From NCBI GenBank assembly GCA_033297205.1, contig MU859219.1, positions 18,224 to 82,223 of the forward strand: a DNA stretch of 64,000 nucleotides, given 5' to 3'. Below are positions 1 to 12,305 of the stretch, in pieces. This DNA comes from Pseudoneurospora amorphoporcata (taxonomy: Eukaryota > Ascomycota > Sordariomycetes > Sordariales > Sordariaceae). The notes beneath the pieces are model-generated. The model saw nothing but the letters and a program-made list of their open reading frames with translations, did no database searches and was not told where the DNA came from. Positions within the stretch are counted from its first letter, which is position 1, and every line of letters begins with the position of its first letter. The position numbers and the translations under genes were made by a program.

Positions 1-855
1 TGCTCCGGGGAATCGTAAAGGCGCCACCATGCCGGGGGACTGAGATGACATGGACGTAGGCGTGGTGTCTCGGCTATACGGACCAGGTCCTGGTGACTCG
101 GAGAATCTTGTACATGGGCTGCTGCTGAAGCCACTCCTCTGGCTGCTAGATCCGGAGAACAAGGGCGTAGGGGGAGGAAGATCGTGAGTTGTGAGCGGGT
201 ACGGCACCTCGATGCCGAAACTTCCATTGTACACTGGCACTTTGACATCGCGATATCTGTCCAGCTCTGGGTATAATGTTGGTATTTGCGGTGCACCTAC
301 CGCAACTTCGACTTGGTGAGCTACTCGGATTTCCATCGTGTTTGTTGCCGGGTTGCGGTCGGAGCGTGAACTGGCTGAGGAGTCGATTGAGATCTGGGAT
401 CGAGGGTTGGAAGCCGATGATGACGAGCTTGTTTTTGAATGGTTTCCCGTCTCGTCTCGGGAGCCCTTCCGGATGCTGTTCACTGCCTCTTGTGATATCC
501 CTGAGTTCTTCCTCCTAAGCACATTTCGAGGTTTCGAAGTCGGCGCTGGTAGTCGGCTGGTTGACGCTAATGTAATCGATGTGGTGTTGCCCAATATCTT
601 TGAATTTCTGTTTCCAGCTGTAACCCGAGGCTGAATGGGTTCCGGTTGGGTATCGGAGGGCTGCCGTTGCGGCAAAGATTGCGGTAGCCTACTAGGCATC
701 TTGGGCTGTGGTAGTGTCCTTACACGTTCGGTGCTTGACTCTCCTCCTCTCTTCTTCAAAAGTAAGGAACCGGGTGACGCTATCGTTCCGGGACTTTTGA
801 GTCTGCTATCGGCTGACAAGCCTGAAGGACCGAGTCCTGGCCTTTGGGAAGCCAT
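1..855 (-). CDS. Ser/Pro-rich protein of unknown function, 5' part only (runs off left edge)
   Basis: The minus strand is stop-free from base 900 to the window edge. An in-frame TAG lies at 903-901, so the reading opens just after it. I chose the ATG at 855-853 because its context (cacaATGGCT) fits the fungal consensus; no earlier in-frame Met exists after the stop. The visible 285 residues are low in complexity: rich in Ser, Pro, Thr, Arg and Gln, with an LRRK-type basic patch near residue 118 and a Pro/Ser-dense stretch with many S-P pairs near the edge. This reads as a disordered N-terminal region of a larger protein. No domain is visible, so I assign no function. An intron-like set on the minus strand upstream (GTAAGT donor at 1652, ACTAAC near 1262, CAG ending at 1238) could be a 5' UTR intron. 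The base composition and repetitive Ser/Pro usage are normal for fungal regulatory proteins. Confidence 0.72.
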   Translation of the reverse strand, partial: MASQRPGLGPSGLSADSRLKSPGTIASPGSLLLKKRGGESSTERVRTLPQPKMPSRLPQSLPQRQPSDTQPEPIQPRVTAGNRNSKILGNTTSITLASTSRLPAPTSKPRNVLRRKNSGISQEAVNSIRKGSRDETGNHSKTSSSSSASNPRSQISIDSSASSRSDRNPATNTMEIRVAHQVEVAVGAPQIPTLYPELDRYRDVKVPVYNGSFGIEVPYPLTTHDLPPPTPLFSGSSSQRSGFSSSPCTRFSESPGPGPYSRDTTPTSMSSQSPGMVAPLRFPGA

Positions 856-3800
856 TGTGATCCTATATCCCACGGAGGAAGGCCGGCTAACAGAACCATA
901 CTAAGACTCTTGCTCCGTGGTCCACGACATGAATGCTGTGCAAGAATAACACAACCAAAGTCTACCGCGCTGGTAGTATGTGTTCAGGCGCGGGAGGCTG
1001 TGACGGGTACAACGGGAGTAGCCTAGTCGTATCGCGGAACACCGGTGCTCGATCCTGCCCGTGGCAATTAAGTGCTGATCCCGTATTATGGTAGTATTCC
1101 ACCGGGAGCTGAAATACCCGACAAGTTGTTGAACAGTGGTGAGTAAATTAAGCAAGGTCTATAATGACCAAAAGAACAAGAGAACGGAAACTTTAGAAGA
1201 AAGAGGCTGAGAATAAGGAATAATAGTTCAGTAGTTGCTGGATGGATGGTCTACTAGTTAGTTTTTCGCAATCCCTGGGAACCATGGGCCCCGCATGGGG
1301 TGTGGTGTATAAGTGGTTGAGTGTGGGTACAATGTGATGAGGGGCCGCTAATAGCCAGGGGGTCCAGGTGCTTTTGTTCGTGTATGTGTACAATAGATTG
1401 GGAAGCAGATTGTGTGTGTAAGCTCGCTCCGTCATGCAGGAGGAGATGGAGGGTGTGTGGGTGGTGGGGGTTAGGTTAAGTTGAAGATGTGGAAGGTATC
1501 ACAACACAAGTGATATGTAGTAATGTGGAAGCAGCAAAGAGGAATACGGATACGTATCAGGGAAGGCGTCGTCGGATGTAGCATCCATAAAACAGAAAAG
1601 CAAAGAAGAAAAAAAAATTGGGAGCCCAGGCAGACGGAACAGATACACTTACCTAGGTTGACTGCTGGTTGAGCTTCGCGGAACTACCGTACAGAGCGTT
1701 CCGAGGCTTGGGTAACTTGAGTCAAGCTGCCCGGTTTGAAGTGGTAATGAGGGAGTGATGGTAGCCAGGCGGGAGGACAGGTACTACCTCGAGAAGAGAA
1801 AAGTGAAGAGAGAGTGAGATACCGAGATGGCAAGGTAGGAAGAGTTAGTCGGGTAGTGAAGGCAAGAGCTCATGAGGTAGGTAGAGTGGCAGTAGAGTAG
1901 CAGTTTGACGATGGGAGATACCTACTATCAATAGCGCGGCAAAAGGCCCCATGTCCTGACTTGCCGCGTAGAGTAAAGATCTGCCGCCAATGAGATGGTC
2001 AAGGTCGGCGACAATGTGCTTGGGAAATGTCGACCATGTCAACCCAAGTACACCATGTGGCCTTGTACGGGGGGAAGTACAAGGGCCAGGGTTGGTATGA
2101 TAGCCAGTCCATCGGTGGGAACATGGTAGACATGGGAACCTCAATGCGCCCGTAGACCGAACGGCCGCCCTCACTCGACGTGTAATTCCGCTCATACAGG
2201 GCAGTAATTCCATCATGGCAGAATGCTAGTGCCGATATAGGCAACCCCGTGTTGCTATCTTTTGACTCTCGGGGTGGCGTAGACAGCTTCGAGCCCCCAA
2301 ATGGATGAAGTGTTGTCAACTCAACAACACCTGACTTTTGACCATCTCCAGCATGAACGACGACGAGACGGTGAAAGACTTGGCAGGAAGATTGGGCAGT
2401 GGAAAATGCAAACACGATGCGTTGTGCACTGGCAATTGACACTTTCTGGAAGATGCCCGAAGGGGGAGGGAACCTGAGTGAAGAGTCATCGTTGAGAGTT
2501 GGGAAAGAGAAGAGGGGAGAACAGTGAGCGGTGTCCAATCTGCATTCAAGTTGGCGACCTCTTGTGGTTTGAGGAGAGGAAAGAAGAAACTGGCTGTCAA
2601 AAGGCGCGTTGCCGTTGGTTGGGCTGCATGGTGTCAATAGCATTTAGTCCAGTGCACCTGCAGCGGGAAGAGTGGAGAGACGAACTCAGGTCCAGGCAGG
2701 AAGGGTGCCCGTCAAATCTGGCGCTGTGTCGTCCCTTCCCTTCCCGGGGGTTCTTTCCACTGTACCTCTGCTGTCTTGTACCTGACGCTACAGGTGCCAA
2801 ATCGTGGAGAAACAGCCACCAAACACCGACCTCGGCTGCATTGCGAGAACAACATTGAACCGGGCAAACGAAACAACTTCGAGTTATTATCGAAAATCAC
2901 AATGCAAAGAGTGCGTGTCCCCAGCGGCTGTGCCGCCTCATGTTCAGAACCGCAACCAAAGACAGGCAAAGACAGCCCTGGGATATGCATGCGGAGATGC
3001 CCTATGAGCACCCAGAAGGCCATGCGAAGTGTGCCATTGGGTGCGGGTTAAGGACGGGGTTTTGCTCAATGCTACCCCCTCTCCCCTCAATCTCTGGTCG
3101 CATTCGATCCTCTTTTTCCATTGACTCTCTCTGGGCATCCCGAGAGCCTCCATTCGAGACCCGAAGATCGCTGCTCACCTCCGTCAGGAGCAATTTGCGT
3201 GTTGGTGATGGGCGCCCGAGCCCCCCTTGGCCGACCATCTAGGCCGACTGATATGAAGAGCAGTGCCCCCGGCCCATTGTCTGACGATGTATCTGCACTA
3301 TCCAGCTCGCGCATACCGCAATTATCATGTCCAGATATCTTATAGCCATGGATGTCCCTAGCTCTTGGGATCAGAATAGAGAAAGTCAATCGGCTCAAGA
3401 CGGCACGGGAATTTGATGAACGGCAAGGTTCCATGGATGGTTGTACGCGGGGTTCTTTCGCCCTCATCTCAGGGTCACTTACAACAAAAATTAACGACTT
3501 GTCAGGGGTTCGTTGCAAATATCAAGGCTTGGTGTGATATCTCCGTCATATACCCACCCAGAGCTAAGAAAAAGTTGGAATCTCTAAACATGCTCAACCC
3601 TATCAAGTTCTCTCACATGCCGGGGCAGGCATCGGGAATGAGAAGCATTTATATTTACGTCAGCGTGATGGGCTCTAGTGTGGGTAGGTAGAGTCTGTTG
3701 CCTATCCTGCTATCCGACCCTTTATCCGATCACTCTTAAGAACCCCCGAGGCCATCAAGGATTTCGGAATTGGGCAAAATGTCAACAACACCCTGAACTC

Positions 3801-6800
3801 ATTCAAAATGACAGGATCCATGTCGTTGATCCCCCGGAGGCGCTAATGAACTCCCCGGCAAAAGAAAGGAAACGAGGAGAGAACGGGTCCTGTTCGAGGG
3901 AATAATTTCAGGTATAATGGCGGCACCATCACCATTCATCACCCGAACACCAAGACCATGGCACAGACAATACAAAATCTCCCATCCCACGCTCCATCGC
4001 CCATCGTCCACATCTCGTCATCTTCCATCTCCCCCCCTTCCCCCCCAGCTCCAGGCCCCCAGTCGGCGCACATCTCACAACGCCCGTAGCGAGGCCTATG
4101 CCGTGTCGTGTCAATCCAGTGTCAATCGCGTCCGTGGGAGACGGGATAGAGATATTGAAAGACACCAAGCGAGAAGCGATCCGATTATCCCCTCGCACCG
4201 AGCGAGTCCTTGTACGCAAAGGGTAACGGACTCACGGAGTGTCCCAGATCTAACCTCCGGCGTTCGCTCCCGTGGAACCGACTTAACGAGGTTCGTCTAT
4301 TCATCACAGGCTCATAGCTACATGTAATTGTCGTGACGAGCGAAGCACGACGGAGGACGGACAGGTTGCTGATCGATCAGTTCATTGCAAGCAAGCGTCC
4401 GTCCGTAAGCCATCGGCGGGCCATATCACCCACGTTGCTCTGGGGAAGCACGACATTCTTTGGTCAGGGGTTGGATGGATACCATGGATGGGAGGCCATT
4501 GGGACATTCGCCATACCATTGAAGACATCGTGTGGTTGCCCTGCTGTGTCTCACTGATGAACAGACTTCCGCTTTTTTCTTCACACAGGAATGATAGCTC
4601 TCACTGGAGAGTGCGCCGCAATACTACTGCGATACAAATGAACCCCGGCATCTCGGAAGCCAAAGGATTTCGCAAGTCGGGGCTTTGTTCGCCGCCGTAA
4701 ACCGCCCAGTGGGCATCGTCAGAAAAGCCATCGTTTCGACAGCCGCCCAAATCCACGCTACCATTCGTCGATCCGTCCCCTTGCTCAACTGCAGTGTCTT
4801 GAATCGACGCAGATCAACGGTTTGATTGGTTAGAAAATGAGGAGGAATTGTAACCAATCACTTTGGCATGTTGGCCAAGTGGGTGTCGTGTTTTCTTGGT
4901 CTGAAAGGGGAGGAGTGTTCATTTTCCAATCACAGTGACTAGTAAACACCCTTCTGGATTTCAAGCCTACTGGAACCGGGTAGGTCAGGCCGGATTTTCT
5001 GTGGTTTTTCTGAATTAAAATCTTAAACGAGTATGGAGTGTTTTTCTACACTATGGAGCTTGTTGAAGAATTTTCGGTGCGGATATTGAAGAGAAAAAAC
5101 TCGTAGTTTTCCTTCAACCATCACAGGCACAGCACATTGGAGAGACCTACACTACACGGGAATGTGGGTTTAAGATTATATGTACATGCGGTACCTTACC
5201 TGAGGCCAACGGTTGTGCATCAGCAACCACAAGGGGGTATCACCAGGAACCTCGAGACTGCCTGGTCAGTCATCCACGCTCGTAGGTAAGATGGTGGACC
5301 AGGCAAGCTGAATTCTGCATAAAAACGACCTCCAACCTTTCAAGAAAACAAACTGGGCATCCAATCCATCATTGACAAGTCGTTGATGATCAAGAGTTCG
5401 GTTAATTACTGCTACGATGAGCCTTCATCGCCCAAGGGCCATCGGTTGACTTCGCCGAAGGCCCCACCAGAAACCAACGTGACCTAACGCCAGTCATCCA
5501 GATCGCATCGCATGTGCTGCAGGGCCTTCCTCCTTCGTTCTAAATTCTAATGCGACTGCTGCAAGTTCGAGACAAGCGTGAACTAGGTCCAGTGATCCAT
5601 CCGGTCGATTTTTGGGCCACTGGGCTTCGTCCCCCGATACGCTTCATTCCGAATCCTTCTCAAAAGTCTCAGAAACCGAGCCCGAACTGCTGGAGACACT
5701 GTGGCCGCGCCGTGGTCGTGACCGGCCGGTCGGCTCCATGGGTGTGGCGAGTGCTCCCAAAGAGCGAATTACCGCCAAGGAATCTGACCAACCAAATGGA
5801 ATTACCGGGAGCCGCTCCGCCACACTCGAAATACATACTGTACCATTGCAGTGGAAACTGAGCTGGGAAAGTGAGGCTGGTGACGTGGCACTTCTGGCAC
5901 TTTGGCGGTCGCGGCCGGTCGTCGAGACCGCTCGCTACAGAACCACAGACCAACGGCTCAGGCTGCCTCCATTCTGTCCCGAATTTTGCCCCGAATTTTG
6001 TACAACGCATCAACTCTTCAGCTTAGGTTCGTTTGCCCAACAACATCACGGAGTCCTCCGCTACACGGTTGCAATTCAGTATCTTCCTCTTCGTTGGAAA
6101 TCCACCTGAAAGGTGAAAAGATCGAAAGACTGCAACGAACATGCCATCATCCGCCCGCGCCATCTGTCAAGTGAAATCCCCTGAAAGAGAAAACGGACTG
6201 TGAGGCGCAAAAACCAAAGACCCCGGTCCCATCCACACCAAGCTAGAAGCTACCCAAAACTGCCAAACGCTCGCCGCAACAGGGGTCGCTTGCAGATCTC
6301 ATTGGCCACTGGCGATGTCTTAGACGACCTGACAACCATCAACCTGTCGAACACCAAGCGGGTTCGACGTTTATGCTGTCCTTTCTGCGTTTTCGGAGTC
6401 CTCTTCTGGAGTCTCTTTTGAGTTTCTCAAATTTCTGGATGGTTCAGCAGCTGGTAACGTGATGATGGAGTGGTGTGACCTTTCTGGAGTTATCGTTCTT
6501 GCGGCTCTGAGTGGGTACTGGGTGTAAACGGTAGAGACACCTCATGCAATAAACGATATGTTGTTGGGGTTGTTGCCTTGTCGCTTTTCCGTTTTCTCTT
6601 GCGGTATGATCTCCGTTCACTCAGCGGCTGTGCAAAGAGGCTTCGGTCTAGTAACGTAGATTGTTTGGTTTGTGGATAAGCTTTTTCGTGACGGACTACG
6701 TCATCTTGGTTACTGGAAGAAGAGCCCAAGGTTTCTGTTGGGACTTGGGAAGCCTTCGGAGATCCTAAACCGAGAACTTCCCAGGTAACGCCTTGCCTAG

Positions 6801-8898
6801 TAAGTATGCCTAGGTCTCTGAGTTGTCCGACAAGAGTCACCATTAGCAAGCCTTGGACGACTGGATATGACCAGAACTGTCACTCCCCTTACCCTCAGCT
6901 CTTCTCAAAGCTAGCTGAGCATCCAACACGTTTTGTCTGCCTCCCCAACATTCCAAGCTTGCCTGGCCTTTCTTCAGCAGCGGGATTACTTTCAGCTGTC
7001 TTCGGTTGATGAGCTGTCGACCCTCTCCAGTTATTCATCCGATACTATCCATGCCCTTCTATCCTGTGTCTAGTCCAGTTCGATCGGATGGTAATGAGTC
7101 GATGGGTGGAAACCCCCCAGGTCTCCGTCATCTTCACCATCGTCGAACGGGATCATCTACCCAACCCATCCACCCACCTGACCTAACCATATATAGAGGT
7201 AGTCTACATTGGAAAGGAATAAAAACAAACTCACATGTACCTTGCCGAGCCTGTATTCCCGCATCCCGTCCCGTTATTCGTCTTGGGCATAGGGCGCTTC
7301 CATCACCCCAGCTTGAAACTAGCCAGGCGGGCCAGGCAGGCCAGGCTAACCTCGCTCGAAAGTTCCGAAGCCGGCAAGACCAAGACCAAGATGATGGGGT
7401 AGCGGTGGAAGTGGCTGCCTGTTATGAGGTTCGTCTGCCTCCTAGGTACACTATGGCCAACATTCCTATCCAGTTGTGAAATGCGTATGAGCATAAACCA
7501 TTGGGTGCCACTCATCGTAAAAGATAAGACACCACGCTGGCTGTTGGTTCACCGTAAGCCGTAGTTTTCCTGCTATTCTTTCGACTAATCCTTGTGGAGC
7601 AACGGCTTCCCGTTGGCGGTTCTATTGAAGATTGTCCCTTCTTTCTTCCTTCAAGGCAGCTTGTTTAAGATCCAATGTTCGACTTACCTATAGGAACTTG
7701 TATATAGCCAGTATCAATCCGCTCCACCTCCAGGTATTTACCAAGCTAGGCCACTCAAGTTGCCCCCATCCTTCTCTTTCTCTTGCTCAGGCTTCTTCTT
7801 CTCCTCCTCCTCCTTCTCGTCTCAATGCCGGGCGTCTACTCAATCTATAAGCGTCATTACGATTCGGACACCCCCTCTTTTCTTTCTTTCGAATCCTACA
7901 ACCTTCCATCCTTCCATCCTGGTGTCTCCATACCTCCATATCCACACTCTCCCTCCTCCAATACACTGCAGACACACAACGAGTGGTTTATGACATGTTA
8001 AATGTTCACCTTCTGTAGTTTAGTCCCATTAATGGCTGTTTCAAATCCTTCCTCCGCTCCGACCCCGCTCGGATTGAATTGTTCACAGACCAATAAAAGC
8101 TAGTGATGCCTTGGTGGCCGATGGAGGATGATAGCTAAGCGCCTTACCTCGCTTGCTGAAGTCAAGGAATTGGCTCAGAGCACAATCAGCCAGCCCCCAG
8201 ACGTCACTGGGCGAGCCGGTGGGAAAGGGGAGCGAGAATGATAACCAGGCCTTTTCGTGCTGACAGTGAAGTGGCTTACTACAGAAGATGAGTGAGAATG
8301 GAAATGACACGGAGCTCCGGGTACTGTTGACGGACGGCCCTCGTTGGGCGACTCGGTGGGAACCAGTGGGTGGATGTACGTCGATGGCTGGATGGCATGA
8401 GCAACCATGAAGTTGATCGGATATTAGATACCCTCTTGGACGAAGGCAGAGAGAGTTGCGACGTGGGATGGTATAATCTGAATGACGGAAGTGGCTGTCT
8501 CTTATGAACATGTCTGGTCGATTGATATCCAGACTCATCGTTGAACAGTAAGGAAGAAACAAAAACTAGGCTATGTAGCAGAACGTATGTAAATGAATTT
8601 GAACTATGTACATTTCGTGCAAAAAGTCTGTCTGTTTCAGACCTTAGCATAATTGTTCAATTGTGACTCCTCGTGAAAGCTCGTGCCCTCCCTCTCTTGC
8701 ACTCATCATGTCCTGTAAACCATGACCTTGCGGACTCCCATGTACTCTATCGTCTATAGATCTCTCTCTTAGTTGTATATCTATATGACGCAACGAATGA
8801 CTACATGTCGGAAGTCGGAGGACAAATATGAAATAGATGTTGGTTTATTCAGTCGGTACCGTGTATCCCGCAGCAGCTCGGCTGCTTCTGACTGTTTC
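856..8898. other. about 8 kb with no convincing gene
   Basis: I read both strands and found no open frame with recognisable protein features or a coherent exon chain. It holds stretches of pyrimidine- or purine-rich DNA (for example 7620-7990) that create chance open frames. It lies between the stop of the PPR-like gene and the start of the left-edge gene, both on the minus strand. It can therefore serve as the 5' leader and promoter of the latter. A UTR intron may lie at 1652-1238. An unspliced or non-coding transcript cannot be excluded by eye. Confidence 0.5.
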
Positions 8899-11661
8899 TT
8901 ACTTGAGGAAGCGATGGAATCCCTCAAAGTCCTGGAAAAAGTCGTCTTCCGTCTTGACTTTTGAGCCTTTCCTGCCGTTTGAGCTTTGCGCGTCTGGGTC
9001 TTGACTGGCCTCTGCTCCCTCTTGTTGTTGTCGATTTAGATGTTTTAGTTTTGTGGCGAACGGTGGCCTACCACCTGGGCCGTACTTCACCCACAGCATG
9101 CTTCCCACCGCATACTCGCGTTTGCGAGGTATGAAGAGCTCTGGCTGCGTCTGTCTAAGCTTGAGCTTCCACTCCTTCATTGAGTGGTGAATCAACTCGG
9201 GCAGACGTTCCAGGACGTAGGAGCCATAGGCAAGGTTGCATAACCTGATGGCTTCTTTGAGTGAAAGCGTCTCCCTCACTTTTGGGGGGACGTAGTGATG
9301 ACTGTCTTTTTGGGGCCGGTGGAAGCGCTTGATCTCGCCTGAGATCAAGAGCACAGTGAGGGCCGGGACGATTACGGAGCGCACAAAAGAATCATCAGCC
9401 CTCACACCCCTCTCCTTGAGCATTGCCACGAGTTTGATACCTCGGGCAAAGAAGAAATCTGCTGGCTTCGAGAACTCTATTCCATTCCAAGGCATACCCC
9501 TGGAGCTGCGAAAACCCCAGCGGATCATTGACCCCAAGAGCTCGCTACTAAACACTATGTGTAGTGGATGGCAAGGGCTCGTCGTGCTCAGTTTGGATGG
9601 AAGCCACATAAACATTTCTGACTTCGGCAATTGCTGAGCGACTGCGTCGGGAAGATCGAGCTTGTGAACTCGGAAAGAGCCTTTCTCAGGTCCCAAACTA
9701 CCCTCAAAGAAACTGACAATGTCCAACGCAAGGTCGTCGCGCTCGTCATGCAGTCCCTCACGTCCGAGTCTGAAGAGAATGATCTGAGATGCTTCGGCTG
9801 TGAGAGGATATCCGAGTCGTAGAAGCCGTCTATGCATGGTGGCATAGGAGGAAATGTTCACGCGATCTTTGCCAGGCCGTGGTACTATCTCTTCGCATAT
9901 ATGTTGTGAGATAGCATCGGCCGTGGAGTGCATCATTTCGATTTTTCCATCGGCCATAATATCAAAGAACCCAACCATAGCTGAAGCGCTATTAGCCTTC
10001 AAGCAGACCAACAATGCTTCGTTCGCCAACTCTTCCAGAAGTTGTGTTGTTTTGAGATGACTAGCTTCCAACAGGAGACGGCAGAGCATAAAGTCTCGCT
10101 CCGCAGCGGCGCAACGCAGAAATGAGGGGTGTGTGACAAAGTTGTCGAACTCTTCCGGATGCATGGTTGTATAAACAAGACCCTCGAACAGTTCCTCGTC
10201 GCCAACTATAGCAAGGTGTTGTAGTGTCTTCGAATAGGTTGAGTTACCAATTCCAATGCCAGACTCTTGCAGCTGTGCAATGTGGTGGAGGAGTCGGTCG
10301 GGAGATGGTTCGCGCCGGGCAATGGCCTGTAACGAGAGGGGCCCAATTTCAGAGAAACCGAGACTCGAGACTGTGCCAATGATGGTTTCAATGGAGAAGT
10401 CGAGGGCCGCAAACCATATGGCGCCCAAGCTGTCGTTATCTGTTTGTTCCTTGATGCCGAACACATTGCCCAGACTTTTGGAAATTTGGTAGTCGAAGCT
10501 GACGTCAACTTGCGAGTGGTTATCTCTTAGGGGCTTGTTCAGTTCTACACTTCTCAGAAGCGCATGTGTACTCTGCGTAAGAACAGACTGTTCTTTGGTC
10601 GTTAACTGGATTTTCGGATGAAAGCCGACCAAAAACTGCAAAAATGGCCGAGAAGCTGTGGTTGTTGGAAAGTCGTGGTGGGAAATAAACAGCCGACGCC
10701 AATCACGGGCAATACCTTCCTCTCCTTGAGCGAAGAGGTAGGGGATGAACAAGTCGTAGAGGTTTTGGCGGACACTCGTCATGTAGAGTGCTTGTAGGAT
10801 TTCTCGAACCTTTGCGTCCGAATTAGTGATGAACTGCTTCAGCACTTGGCTAAGGGGCTCAGAATCGGGACAAAATGACGAGCTTAGGCGCAAGTGCCAT
10901 ATCAGAGTTGATTGTATATCTTGTTTACCGATGAAGAAAGATACAACGCCTGCATAGAGGTTTGGCCAAAGGACTCCGTGGTCGCTGTAGAGCCACTCAG
11001 CATATAACCAAGCACTGTGTAGTATTTCTTGATCGCGAACGGCCACATCTAGTATTGTTTGCCAGAATTGCTCAGCAATTTGGCCTTCCACTTCCTTCAA
11101 GGCTCGTCGTTTTTGCAGGCCCTCGAGAACTGCAGCGACTCCGACATCTCCCTCGGTACGTTGGCGGTGCTCAAGTATGCACGACCAAAGAGTCATGTCG
11201 TTCGCATACTGTGGCCAGTCAACCAGTCGCGGCTGCCCATCCTTTGGTGTATCTGCGAGGACATCACACTGGAAGCGCAAGTCTTCCTCAGTAGCCGTCA
11301 AGATACCCCAATCGTCGCGGTTAAAGGGATGATTGCGGGATGTCCGAAAGCCCGGCCATCTTGACAGGTCGTATGTGTTTGACGCTTGGCCTGGTAGCGC
11401 CTGTACTGCCGAGGCCTCAGCCGTCTTTGTATTCCGAACACCGGGGTCTTCTTCCGCCGCCAAACTCTCATCAAGTGTGCATGCCATCAACGACCTCGAC
11501 CAGCGCGCTCTTGTTGAAAAGTTGACGCATCCTGGTCGTCCAGATGCTTGTAAGTGCACAGCGTCCGTGTATAAGTGCGATATGGTGGAGCGGCCTGGGC
11601 GAGCTACATGTCGCAGCACAGGAGGCACGGCTCGCATAATGGTATCGTGGCCGCTTGACAC
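8899..11661 (-). CDS. PPR-like mitochondrial protein
   Basis: A single uninterrupted frame of 920 codons. The N-terminus is rich in Arg, Ser, Thr and Ala with few acidic residues (Met 9 onward: RAVPPVLRHVARPGRS), which looks like a mitochondrial presequence. Met 9 at 11637 is an equally good start. The rest is predicted mostly helical, with repeating roughly 35-residue helix pairs (about residues 130-620). It ends in a basic block followed by an acidic-aromatic tail. This arrangement is typical of fungal pentatricopeptide-repeat proteins that bind mitochondrial RNAs, which is the likely role; the RNA target cannot be read from sequence. The repeats are divergent, so another helical-repeat protein is possible. 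It starts 645 bp from the divergent COX7-type gene and may share its promoter. Confidence 0.7.
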   Translation of the reverse strand: MSSGHDTIMRAVPPVLRHVARPGRSTISHLYTDAVHLQASGRPGCVNFSTRARWSRSLMACTLDESLAAEEDPGVRNTKTAEASAVQALPGQASNTYDLSRWPGFRTSRNHPFNRDDWGILTATEEDLRFQCDVLADTPKDGQPRLVDWPQYANDMTLWSCILEHRQRTEGDVGVAAVLEGLQKRRALKEVEGQIAEQFWQTILDVAVRDQEILHSAWLYAEWLYSDHGVLWPNLYAGVVSFFIGKQDIQSTLIWHLRLSSSFCPDSEPLSQVLKQFITNSDAKVREILQALYMTSVRQNLYDLFIPYLFAQGEEGIARDWRRLFISHHDFPTTTASRPFLQFLVGFHPKIQLTTKEQSVLTQSTHALLRSVELNKPLRDNHSQVDVSFDYQISKSLGNVFGIKEQTDNDSLGAIWFAALDFSIETIIGTVSSLGFSEIGPLSLQAIARREPSPDRLLHHIAQLQESGIGIGNSTYSKTLQHLAIVGDEELFEGLVYTTMHPEEFDNFVTHPSFLRCAAAERDFMLCRLLLEASHLKTTQLLEELANEALLVCLKANSASAMVGFFDIMADGKIEMMHSTADAISQHICEEIVPRPGKDRVNISSYATMHRRLLRLGYPLTAEASQIILFRLGREGLHDERDDLALDIVSFFEGSLGPEKGSFRVHKLDLPDAVAQQLPKSEMFMWLPSKLSTTSPCHPLHIVFSSELLGSMIRWGFRSSRGMPWNGIEFSKPADFFFARGIKLVAMLKERGVRADDSFVRSVIVPALTVLLISGEIKRFHRPQKDSHHYVPPKVRETLSLKEAIRLCNLAYGSYVLERLPELIHHSMKEWKLKLRQTQPELFIPRKREYAVGSMLWVKYGPGGRPPFATKLKHLNRQQQEGAEASQDPDAQSSNGRKGSKVKTEDDFFQDFEGFHRFLK

Positions 11662-12081
11662 AAGGAATCGGCCATATGAACGACGGAGCTCTTCTTAGGG
11701 GATTTATGATGCGATCATGTTGATTATTATCTTCGTTTCGAGGTCGCCGCTGTATTATTCGGCGTCGTTGTTCGTATCGATCGTGTGTATCGCGAGGTAC
11801 CTGGCGGTTGGTGACTGACTCGAGTTCTGGGGTATGACGGTCCCACGGATGGGGTTGTGAGGGGATGTGGAAACCTGGGTGGGAAGAAGCTTTGACGTTC
11901 TGGAGTGGAGGAGACACAAAGTGGAGGACCTTCCATGGAGAGCTCCTCTAAAATTATGCTTAGTCATTCTGTGGTGAACAGCTGCTTTCCGGCAGGCATC
12001 GAGTCCGCTGAGCTCAGCTTCAGAAGGTGGTCAAAGTGGAAGTCGAGGCATTCAGCATCAGCTGAGACCTGTGAGCACTGG

Positions 12082-12086
12082 CCAAT
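12082..12086 (+). promoter_or_regulatory. CCAAT box between the PPR-like and COX7 genes
   Basis: A CCAAT pentamer lies about 220 bp upstream of the COX7-type ATG, inside the divergent promoter. The HAP2/3/5 (CCAAT-binding) complex controls respiratory genes in fungi, so a role is plausible. A pentamer occurs often by chance, and no binding is shown. Confidence 0.25.
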
Positions 12087-12305
12087 GTTTTTACACCTGG
12101 CAGACAGGCAGAGCTTCCGCCGTCCGGGTCTGCAGTCAGTCTCATCCAAAAGTCCGTGCACCACAGGAAGCCCCGAGCCGAGAAACCTGGAGCATTGAGA
12201 GGTTGAAAGCTAACTCCGTCCTTTCCACGCATTCGACATCATCACACCAACCCCTCGCATCACCCCCGGAATCTTCCACCCAACGACCACCGACAACAAT
12301 TCAAG

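Noticed and set aside
1999..2643. A 214-codon open frame on the minus strand.
   Set aside because: No recognisable domain or good start context; its purine/pyrimidine-biased DNA favours chance open frames.
5612..6109. A 165-codon open frame on the plus strand.
   Set aside because: Amino-acid text is random-looking with no family features, and no exon chain supports it.
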